64,000 bases of DNA. Source: Flavobacterium proteolyticum (GTDB lineage Bacteria > Bacteroidota > Bacteroidia > Flavobacteriales > Flavobacteriaceae). The DNA is taken from contig NZ_JADFTZ010000002.1 of NCBI RefSeq assembly GCF_015223105.1, positions 1-64,000 of the forward strand, given 5' to 3'. Below are positions 57,080-64,000 of the stretch, in pieces. A program made the position numbers and the translations under genes. Position 1 is the first letter of the stretch, and the number at the start of each line of letters is the position of its first letter. The notes under the pieces are model-generated. The model was not told the origin of the DNA. It ran no database searches and saw nothing but the letters and a program-made list of their open reading frames with translations.

Positions 57080-60000
57080 ATGAAATACTTATCGTTATTG
57101 TTAGTATTCTTGCTTTCTATTTCAACGAATGCACAAGAATATTTTCCAAAAAATGATGGCGTAAAACAAAGTTTTAAAAACTTTACCGCAATTACAAACG
57201 CCACTATTTATGTATCAGCAACGCAAAAAATTGAAAAAGCTACGCTGTTAATCAAAGAAAACAAAATTGTTGAAGTAGGGATCAATGTTGTAATTCCAAA
57301 AGGAACAAACATAATTGATGCTACTGGAAAAACAATTTATCCTTCATTCATCGAATTGTATAGTGAATTCGGAATCAACAAACCTACTCCAAGACCAAGT
57401 GGAAATTTCACACCACAATACGACACAAATCGTGAAGGCTATTATTGGAACGACCACATTAAACCAGAATACAATGCGTATGAAAACCTAAGTTACGATT
57501 CAAAAGCAGCAGGAAATCTAAGAGAAGCTGGCTTTGGAACGGTTCTAAGTCACCATAATGATGGTGTGATTGCAGGAACTGGTTTACTTTGGACATTAAA
57601 CGACTTCGGCACAAACGCTGATAGAATGCTAAAAGATAAAGTATCACAACATTTCACATTCAGCAGAAGTAAGTTCACAAAGCAAAGTTATCCTTCTTCT
57701 ATGATGGGAAGTATGGCTTTAATTCGTCAAGTATTTCATGATGCAAAATGGTATGCACAAGGAAACGCAACAAACAAAGATTTATCTTTAGAAGCTTTTA
57801 ATGCGAACAAATCATTACTTCAAATTTTCAATGCTGGCGATAAATTAAATGCATTAAGAGCAGATAAATTAGGTGATGAATTCGGAGTAAAATATCTAAT
57901 CAAAGGAAGTGGAAACGAATTTGAACGTATAGACGAAATCAAAAAATCAGGTGCAACTTTCATTATTCCGTTGAATTTTCCAGATGCTTATGATGTTTCT
58001 GACCCCTATTTAGCGCAACAAGTAAGCTTGAGCGATATGAAATTTTGGAATCAAGCACCATTTAACTTGAAAATTTTAGCTGAAAATAATGTCCCTTTTA
58101 TACTTTCTACAGCTGATTTAAAAGAAACAAAATCATTCTTATCAAACTTAAGAAAAGCCGTTTTATATGGTTTACCAAAAGACAAAGCGTTATTAGCCTT
58201 AACAGAAAATCCTGCTAAATTGGTAAATCAATTTGACAAAGTAGGTTCTATTTCTAAAGGAAAATTAGCGAACTTCATCATTGTTTCAGGTGATATTTTT
58301 GAAGATAAAAGCAACATCTTAGAAAACTGGGTACAAGGAAATCGAAATATCATCGATAAAATTAATCCAACTGATATCAGAGGGACTTATGATTTAGTGT
58401 TTGATAACCATAAATTTGAACTAAAAATCGAAGGCGAAACTTCAAAATTTGAAGCAAAGGCGGTTAAAGACAGCATCAACTTTGGAACAAAAATTCAATT
58501 CAATGATCCTTGGGTGAATTTGGTAATCAAAAACCAAGATACTACAAAAGCAAATTTCGTAAGACTTTCAGGAACTTTCGTTAAAGACATGATGCAAGGA
58601 AAAGCTGTTTTAGAAAACGGAAACGAAACTTCTTGGACAGCTACAAAAAGAGCAACTGAAGTTAAAGAGGATAAAAAGAAAGACGACAAAAAAGACGAAC
58701 CAAAAGTTCCTTCAATGTATGCTGTAACGTATCCAAATATTTCGTTTGGGACAGCTGAAAAACCAAAACAAGAAACCATTTTATTCAAAAATGTAACCGT
58801 TTGGACAGGTGAAAAAGAAGGAAACTTAAAAGAAACTGATGTTTTAATCCAAAACGGAAAAATTGCAAAAATTGGTAAAAACTTACCAACCGCTGGAGCA
58901 AAAGTTGTTGACGGAACAGGAAAACACTTAACCGCTGGAATCATTGACGAACATTCACACATTGCTATTTCAAACGGAGTTAACGAAGGCGGACAAAATT
59001 CATCAGCAGAAGTTACAATTGAAGATGTGGTAAATTCAGAAGATATTAATATTTACAGAAATTTAGCGGGTGGCGTTACTTCGGCTAACTTATTGCATGG
59101 TTCTGCAAATCCAATTGGAGGTCGTGCGGCATTTATTAAATTAAAATGGGGCTATTCTCCTGATGAAATGTTAGTAAAAGATGCTCCAAAATACATCAAA
59201 TTCGCTTTGGGTGAAAACGTAAAACAATCGAATTGGGGTGATTTTGAAAGAAGCCGTTTCCCTCAATCGCGTATGGGTGTGGAACAAGTTTATGAAGATT
59301 ATTTCACTAGAGCAATCGAATACAAAAATGAGTGGGATACTTACAAATCAGGTAAAAATAAAAAAATGCCAAGATTTGATGTCGAAATGGAAGTTTTAGG
59401 CGAAATTTTAGCTAAAAAACGTTTCATCACTTGCCACTCTTACGTTCAATCAGAAATCAACATGTTGATGAAATTAGCCGAGCGTTATGGATTCAAAATT
59501 CAAACGTTCACACACATTTTAGAAGGCTACAAATTAGCAGATAAAATGTCGGCTCACGGTGTTGCTGGTTCAACATTTGCTGATTGGTGGGCTTATAAAT
59601 ATGAAGTAAACGATGCCATTCCTTACAATGCGGCTATTATGATGAATGAAGGCGTAAAAGTATCTATCAATTCTGATGATGCTGAAATGTCAAGACGTTT
59701 GAACCAAGAAGCAGCTAAAACGGTTAAATACGGAAACGTAACAGAAGAAGAAGCTTGGAATTTCGTAACCTTAAATCCAGCAAAAATTCTTCAAGTAGAT
59801 AACAAAGTAGGAAGTATTAAAGTGGGTAAAGATGCCGATGTGGTACTTTGGTCAGATAGCCCATTATCAATCTACACAAGAGCTGAAAAAACGTTAGTAG
59901 ACGGAATCATTTTCTATGATTTAGAAAAAGAAAAAGAGACTTTAGCATTGATTCAAAAAGAACGTGCTGAGCTAATCAATTTCATGTTAGACGCTAAAAA

Positions 60001-60103
60001 CAAAGGAATGAAAACGCAATTGCCTAAGAAAAAAGAAAACGGTCACTACCACTGTGATACTTTAGGAGAATATTGCAAAGAGTCTCACTACAAATACAAC
60101 TAA
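57080..60103 (+). CDS. Secreted tandem amidohydrolase-fold protein, 1007 aa
   Basis: After a signal peptide (LSLLLVFLLSISTNAQ) there are two metallo-dependent amidohydrolase-like halves. In the N-terminal half, the strand that normally carries HxH reads GKTIYPSFIELYSEFG, with no histidines, and the expected second His is absent; only the fold seems retained. In the C-terminal half (from about residue 565) FKNVTVWTGEKEGN, GKIAKIGKN, GTGKHLTAGIIDEHSHIAIS (HxH at about 624) and NEGVKVSINSDDAEM (metal/catalytic Asp) look intact. Imidazolonepropionase- or dihydroorotase-like enzymes are the nearest relatives; substrate unknown. The two genes overlap in function and nearly in sequence: the next starts 3 bp past this stop. 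Confidence 0.9.
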   Translation: MKYLSLLLVFLLSISTNAQEYFPKNDGVKQSFKNFTAITNATIYVSATQKIEKATLLIKENKIVEVGINVVIPKGTNIIDATGKTIYPSFIELYSEFGINKPTPRPSGNFTPQYDTNREGYYWNDHIKPEYNAYENLSYDSKAAGNLREAGFGTVLSHHNDGVIAGTGLLWTLNDFGTNADRMLKDKVSQHFTFSRSKFTKQSYPSSMMGSMALIRQVFHDAKWYAQGNATNKDLSLEAFNANKSLLQIFNAGDKLNALRADKLGDEFGVKYLIKGSGNEFERIDEIKKSGATFIIPLNFPDAYDVSDPYLAQQVSLSDMKFWNQAPFNLKILAENNVPFILSTADLKETKSFLSNLRKAVLYGLPKDKALLALTENPAKLVNQFDKVGSISKGKLANFIIVSGDIFEDKSNILENWVQGNRNIIDKINPTDIRGTYDLVFDNHKFELKIEGETSKFEAKAVKDSINFGTKIQFNDPWVNLVIKNQDTTKANFVRLSGTFVKDMMQGKAVLENGNETSWTATKRATEVKEDKKKDDKKDEPKVPSMYAVTYPNISFGTAEKPKQETILFKNVTVWTGEKEGNLKETDVLIQNGKIAKIGKNLPTAGAKVVDGTGKHLTAGIIDEHSHIAISNGVNEGGQNSSAEVTIEDVVNSEDINIYRNLAGGVTSANLLHGSANPIGGRAAFIKLKWGYSPDEMLVKDAPKYIKFALGENVKQSNWGDFERSRFPQSRMGVEQVYEDYFTRAIEYKNEWDTYKSGKNKKMPRFDVEMEVLGEILAKKRFITCHSYVQSEINMLMKLAERYGFKIQTFTHILEGYKLADKMSAHGVAGSTFADWWAYKYEVNDAIPYNAAIMMNEGVKVSINSDDAEMSRRLNQEAAKTVKYGNVTEEEAWNFVTLNPAKILQVDNKVGSIKVGKDADVVLWSDSPLSIYTRAEKTLVDGIIFYDLEKEKETLALIQKERAELINFMLDAKNKGMKTQLPKKKENGHYHCDTLGEYCKESHYKYN

Positions 60104-60105
60104 TC

Positions 60106-61398
60106 ATGAAAAAATATATAGTTCTTTTATTTATTTCTTTGTTTGGGTTTGCCCAACAAACGCCAGCTCCAAAACAAAGCAAATCGATTTTAATCTTAGG
60201 TGCCAAAGCGCATTTAGGAAACGGAAAAGTAATCGAGAATAGTTTAATTTCGATTATCGATGGAAAAATTGCCAATATAGGCGATGCAACCGTAATGAAA
60301 CCAGCTAAACACGATATTGTGATTGATGCTTCTGGAAAACATGTTTATCCAGGATTTATTGCTCCCAATTCAACTTTAGGTTTAGTAGAAATTGATGCGG
60401 TAAGAGCTTCGGATGACGAAAGTGAAATTGGACAATTCAATCCACACGTAAGAAGTATTATTGCTTACAATGCAGAATCTAAATTAGTAGAAACAACGCG
60501 TCCAAATGGCGTTTTATTAGCACAAATTACCCCTAGAGGCGGAAGAATTCCTGGAACTTCATCAATCGTTCAATTAGACGCTTGGAACTGGGAAGATGCC
60601 ACTATAAAAACAGATGATGGTATTCACTTAAACTGGCCAAGAAGCTATTCAAGAGCGGGTTGGTGGGCAGAACCAGGTGGAATTGAAATGAACAAAAACT
60701 ACGATCCTCAAGTAAAAGCAATTCAAGAGTATTTTGATAATGCTTTTGCTTATTTGGGAAGTAAAAATGATAAAAAAGATATTCCTTACGAAGCTATGAA
60801 AGGATTACAATCGGGTGAAAAAACCTTGTTTGTAAACGCAAATGGCGAAAAAGAAATCATCGACGCCGTTTTATTTAAAAAGAAAAACAACATCAAGAAA
60901 ATGACAATTGTTGGTGGTTATTATGCTTTTAAAGTAGGTGCATTATTGAAAGAAAATAATGTTTCTGTTTTGTTGAATCGCGTACACAGTTTACCTTTAT
61001 TAGAAGATGAAGACGTAAATTTACCATATAAAAACGCTAAATTATTAGTTGATGCAGGCGTTTTAGTTGCGTTACAGAATGCAGGTGACATGGAACGTAT
61101 GCAAACTAGAAATCTTCCATTCTATGCTGGAACGTGTGCCGCTTGGGGATTAACAAAAGAACAAGCGTTACAATTAATCACTGGTAATTCCGCTAAGATT
61201 TTAGGAATTGACAACCTATATGGAACGTTAGAATCAGGTAAGAGTGCTACTTTATTTATTTCTGAAGGTGATGCATTAGATATGAAAACCAATGTAATTT
61301 CATTCGCATTTATCGATGGACGACAAATCAGTTTGGAAAGTCACCACACCGAATTGTACCAACGTTATAAAGGAAAATTCGAACAACAAAAAAAATAA
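60106..61398 (+). CDS. Secreted amidohydrolase-fold protein lacking HxH
   Basis: I choose ATG at 60106 (MKKYIVLLFISLFGFAQ), just past the previous stop, giving a signal peptide. The 430-residue protein has the amidohydrolase N-terminal pattern ILILGAKAHLGNGKVIENSLISIIDGKIANIGD and ASGKHVYPGFIAPNSTLGLVE, where the histidines of the metal motif are missing. The C-terminal part ends in GLTKEQALQLITGNSAKILGIDNLYGTLESGKSATLFISEGDAL, the usual last portion of the fold. It probably pairs with, or regulates, the tandem protein encoded upstream. Confidence 0.88.
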   Translation: MKKYIVLLFISLFGFAQQTPAPKQSKSILILGAKAHLGNGKVIENSLISIIDGKIANIGDATVMKPAKHDIVIDASGKHVYPGFIAPNSTLGLVEIDAVRASDDESEIGQFNPHVRSIIAYNAESKLVETTRPNGVLLAQITPRGGRIPGTSSIVQLDAWNWEDATIKTDDGIHLNWPRSYSRAGWWAEPGGIEMNKNYDPQVKAIQEYFDNAFAYLGSKNDKKDIPYEAMKGLQSGEKTLFVNANGEKEIIDAVLFKKKNNIKKMTIVGGYYAFKVGALLKENNVSVLLNRVHSLPLLEDEDVNLPYKNAKLLVDAGVLVALQNAGDMERMQTRNLPFYAGTCAAWGLTKEQALQLITGNSAKILGIDNLYGTLESGKSATLFISEGDALDMKTNVISFAFIDGRQISLESHHTELYQRYKGKFEQQKK

Positions 61399-61403
61399 GA
61401 CCT

Positions 61404-61434
61404 AAAGCCTTTCAATAAATGAGAGGCTTTTTTT
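61404..61434 (+). terminator. Terminator after the amidohydrolase pair
   Basis: Stem AAAGCCTTTC / GAGAGGCTTT with a 7-nt loop and one G-U pair, followed by a T run, starting 5 bp past the stop. Confidence 0.85.
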
Positions 61435-61435
61435 G

Positions 61436-61443
61436 TACTTTTG
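61436..61443 (+). promoter_or_regulatory. -7 box for the RNA methyltransferase gene
   Basis: TACTTTTG matches TAnnTTTG exactly, 18 bp before the ATG at 61462 and immediately after the preceding terminator. Confidence 0.45.
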
Positions 61444-61461
61444 CTCTATAATATCTTATAC

Positions 61462-62253
61462 ATGAAACAAATCACCTCAGTTCAAAATCCGTTTATCAAA
61501 TCGTTGGTGCAATTGCAAGAAAAAGCAAAAGTTCGCAAACAAACGGGTACTTTTTTAATTGAAGGAAAACGCGAAATTGAATTGGCACTAAAAGGTGGTT
61601 ATGAATTAGAAACTATTTTATTTTTACCAGAAATCATCTCTGATATTGAAATAAAAAACTTTGTCAAATCGAGCGAAGTCGAGATTATCGAAATTTCAAA
61701 AGAAGTCTATCAAAAATTAGCGTATCGCGATACAACTGAAGGAATTTTAGCCATTGCCAAAACCAAATCATTAGCTTTGTCCGATTTAAAACTATCTAAA
61801 AATCCATTGATTTTAGTTGGTGAATCCTTAGAAAAACCCGGAAACGTTGGCGCTATTTTAAGAACGGCAGATGCCGCAAATATTGATGCCGTAATTATCG
61901 CCAATCCAAAAAGCGATTTATATAACCCAAATATCGTTCGCTCAAGTGTAGGTTGTTTGTTTACCCGACAAATTGCTGTTGGAACCACAGAAGAAGTCAT
62001 TGCTTATTTGAAAGCAAATAACATTAGTATTTATTCCGCAACCTTACAAGATTCAACGGAATATCACACCCAAAATTACACCACTCCAACTGCATTAGTT
62101 GTAGGAACAGAAGCGACTGGTTTATCAGAAAAATGGCGAACTGAAAGCACTAAAAACATCATCATTCCAATGCAAGGCGAAATCGATTCTATGAATGTTT
62201 CAGTTGCTGCAGCTATATTGTTATTCGAAGCCAAAAGACAACGCGGATTTTAG
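61462..62253 (+). CDS. SpoU/TrmH-family RNA 2'-O-methyltransferase
   Basis: I choose ATG at 61462 (MKQITSVQNPFIKSLVQLQE), matching the usual N-terminus of this group. Residues 1-100 form the substrate-binding L30e-like domain (TGTFLIEGKREIELALKGGYELE); the SPOUT domain follows with LVGESLEKPGNVGAILRTADAANIDAVIIAN, PNIVRSSVGCLF, LVVGTEATGLSEKW and IPMQGEIDSMNVSVAAAILLFEAKRQR. It methylates a ribose in rRNA or tRNA using SAM; the exact nucleotide is not assignable. Nearest relatives are RlmB/TsnR-type. Confidence 0.95.
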   Translation: MKQITSVQNPFIKSLVQLQEKAKVRKQTGTFLIEGKREIELALKGGYELETILFLPEIISDIEIKNFVKSSEVEIIEISKEVYQKLAYRDTTEGILAIAKTKSLALSDLKLSKNPLILVGESLEKPGNVGAILRTADAANIDAVIIANPKSDLYNPNIVRSSVGCLFTRQIAVGTTEEVIAYLKANNISIYSATLQDSTEYHTQNYTTPTALVVGTEATGLSEKWRTESTKNIIIPMQGEIDSMNVSVAAAILLFEAKRQRGF

Positions 62254-62283
62254 TCTTTCTTCTTTTCTCTTTTTTCTATTTTC

Positions 62284-62291
62284 TAGATTTG
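62284..62291 (+). promoter_or_regulatory. -7 box for rel
   Basis: TAGATTTG matches TAnnTTTG exactly, 46 bp before the ATG at 62338, downstream of a pyrimidine-rich stretch; no -33 is clear. Confidence 0.4.
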
Positions 62292-62337
62292 CACAATTAG
62301 AAAAATTAGTTTACTTTTAGTTGGTTAAAGAAAATGT

Positions 62338-64000
62338 ATGACAGAGTTAGAATTAGAAGCCGAAAACAAAGCCATTGCGCAAGAATATAAAGAATTACTT
62401 CGCATCAGTTATCAAACCCTTACTGATGAAGACAAAAAAATCATCCGTAAAGCATTTGATGTAGCTGTTGATGCTCATAAAGACCAACGAAGAAAATCAG
62501 GTGAAGCCTATATTTTCCATCCTATTGCTGTAGCTAAAATTGTAGCTAGAGATATTGGTTTGGGAGCAACTTCTATTGCCGCCGCATTGATGCACGATGT
62601 GGTAGAAGATACCGATATTACGGTTCAGGACATTGAAAAAATGTTCAATCCTAAAATTGCTCAATTAGTCGAAGGTTTAACTAAAATTGCCAAAGTTAAA
62701 ACCGATCAAGAAATTTCTGTTCAAGCGGAAAACTTCCGTAAAATGTTATTGACCTTAAATGATGATGTTCGTGTAATTCTAATCAAAATTGCGGATAGAT
62801 TGCACAACATGCAAACTATGGGAAGTATGGTCGATTACAAACAAGCCAAAATTGCTTCCGAAACCTTATACATTTATGCTCCTCTCGCCCATCGTTTGGG
62901 ATTATACAACATCAAAACAAAATTAGAAGACTTAGGTTTAAAATATACCGAACCCGAAGTTTACAACGATATTGTAAGTAAAATAAAAGAAACCAAAGAA
63001 GAACAAGACGAATACATAAAAGCTATTTCTGATGTTTTAAGTAAATCGCTGCAAGAGGAAGGAATTGAATTCACTATTAAAGGTCGCCCAAAATCAATTT
63101 ATTCGATTCGTAGAAAAATGAAAGCGCAAGGGGTTACTTTTGATGAAGTTTATGACAAATTTGCACTTCGAATTATTTACAAATCCAACCAACACGATGA
63201 AAAATTCATTGCTTGGAAAATATATTCTGTAGTGACTGATCATTATCGTCCTTCTCCAAGTAGATTACGCGATTGGATTTCATCACCAAAATCAACGGGT
63301 TACGAAGCCTTACACATTACGGTAATGGGACCAAAAGGGCGTTGGGTAGAAATTCAAGTTCGAAGCGAACGAATGGATGAAATTGCGGAAAAAGGCTACG
63401 CCGCTCATTACAAATACAAAAATGGCGCAACCGAAGAACACGGACTGGAAATTTGGTTGAACCAATTGAAAGAGGCTTTGGAAAATTCTTCTGCTAATGC
63501 TGTTGATTTTGTAGAAGATTTCAAACTGAATTTGTATGCTAAGGAAATTTATGTCTTTACACCAAAAGGGGAAATCAAATCGTTACCCAAAGGCGCTACT
63601 TCGTTAGATTTTGCTTTTAGTATTCACTCTGAAATTGGAGTAAAAACCAGAGGAACTCGAGTTAATGGAAAATTAGTTCCTTTAAACCATGTTTTAAATA
63701 GTGGTGATCAGGTCGAAATTATTACTTCTGCTAATCAAAAACCTACTTCACAATGGCTGGATTTTGTTACCACTTCAAGAGCTAAGAATAAAATTAAGAA
63801 CGTTTTAAACGAAAATACTAAAAAGATAGCCGAAGACGGAAAAGAGCTTTTAACCCGAAAATTGCGCCATTTAAAAATCACTTTAAATGAAAGTACGGTC
63901 AATGAGTTGGTGAATTTCTTTAAGTTACAAACTAGTTTGGATTTATATTACAGAGCTGGTATTGGCGCCATAGAAAACCAACAATTAAAAGATTACGCGG
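62338..64000 (+). CDS. Bifunctional (p)ppGpp synthetase/hydrolase, truncated at window edge
   Basis: Controls the stringent response by making and degrading (p)ppGpp. I translated 554 residues from ATG at 62338 (MTELELEAENKAIAQEYKELL); a closer ATG at 62334 is out of frame. The HD hydrolase domain (about 40-200) has HPIAVAKIV, LMHDVVEDT and IKIADRLHNM, so hydrolase activity looks intact. The synthetase domain (about 240-380) has GRPKSIYSIRRKM, STGYEALHITVMGPKGRWVEIQVRSERMDEIAEKGYAAHYKYK. A TGS domain (about 400-460, EIYVFTPKGEIKSLPKGATSLDFAFSIHSEIG) follows. The ACT end lies beyond the window. Confidence 0.97.
   Translation, partial: MTELELEAENKAIAQEYKELLRISYQTLTDEDKKIIRKAFDVAVDAHKDQRRKSGEAYIFHPIAVAKIVARDIGLGATSIAAALMHDVVEDTDITVQDIEKMFNPKIAQLVEGLTKIAKVKTDQEISVQAENFRKMLLTLNDDVRVILIKIADRLHNMQTMGSMVDYKQAKIASETLYIYAPLAHRLGLYNIKTKLEDLGLKYTEPEVYNDIVSKIKETKEEQDEYIKAISDVLSKSLQEEGIEFTIKGRPKSIYSIRRKMKAQGVTFDEVYDKFALRIIYKSNQHDEKFIAWKIYSVVTDHYRPSPSRLRDWISSPKSTGYEALHITVMGPKGRWVEIQVRSERMDEIAEKGYAAHYKYKNGATEEHGLEIWLNQLKEALENSSANAVDFVEDFKLNLYAKEIYVFTPKGEIKSLPKGATSLDFAFSIHSEIGVKTRGTRVNGKLVPLNHVLNSGDQVEIITSANQKPTSQWLDFVTTSRAKNKIKNVLNENTKKIAEDGKELLTRKLRHLKITLNESTVNELVNFFKLQTSLDLYYRAGIGAIENQQLKDYA

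Noticed and set aside
58495..58962. 155-codon minus-strand ORF within the tandem amidohydrolase gene
   Set aside because: Antisense shadow of a conserved coding region with no start context or homology.
57080..61398. Amidohydrolase genes as decaying pseudogenes
   Set aside because: Both frames are open at full length with signal peptides, and the C-terminal domain keeps its metal motif, so specialised loss is likelier than decay.

Overview
The window comes from a low-GC member of the Bacteroidota, almost certainly a Flavobacterium or close relative. The supporting signs are several secreted proteins ending in the gliding-motility-associated (type B) C-terminal sorting domain of the type IX secretion system (T9SS), PorP/SprF-like and PorE-like partners, a fused SecDF, TAnnTTTG-type -7 promoter boxes, and weak or absent Shine-Dalgarno sequences. 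I see no rRNA, tRNA, CRISPR array, transposase or phage gene.

Region 1 (1-17.8 kb, minus strand) is a surface-protein locus. In transcription order it encodes a small secreted protein (17400-17813), a 1005-residue T9SS type B protein with five copies of a ~79-residue repeat, a PorP/SprF-family outer-membrane protein, a TPR/beta-propeller/OmpA protein resembling PorE, a 2597-residue multidomain T9SS protein with nine copies of the same repeat, a 94-residue secreted protein, and the N-terminal 984 residues of another giant secreted protein that runs off the left edge. The giant gene holds three almost identical 474-bp tandem units.

Region 2 (17.9-37.3 kb) is mainly housekeeping: folE, cysS, yidD and lgt on the plus strand; then on the minus strand a GldH-like lipoprotein, secDF, a gyrB/DUF6588-like/mdh unit, an asparagine synthetase, a GreA-like factor, a small lipoprotein, and a pair made of a plug-less outer-membrane barrel and a 1003-residue TPR protein.

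Region 3 (37.4-47.6 kb) starts with an ftsE-like ATPase gene, followed by a surface-glycan cluster. This has four glycosyltransferases, a FdtA-type sugar ketoisomerase, a DegT/StrS aminotransferase (FdtB-like), a hexapeptide acyltransferase, a Wzx-type flippase, a GT39-like membrane protein and a FemAB/GNAT-like protein. Genes overlap heavily, including at two convergent junctions. The enzymes suggest a lipid-linked glycan containing an acylated 3-amino-3,6-dideoxyhexose.

Region 4 (47.6-64 kb) has a 595-residue T9SS type B protein, then a MoxR-DUF58-DUF4129-DUF4350-SpoIIM membrane module with a divergent RDD gene. After these come two secreted amidohydrolase-fold proteins in which the metal-binding motif survives in only one of three domains, a SpoU/TrmH rRNA/tRNA methyltransferase, and the first 554 codons of a Rel/SpoT (p)ppGpp synthetase/hydrolase cut by the right edge. 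Several intergenic gaps carry short degenerate repeats.
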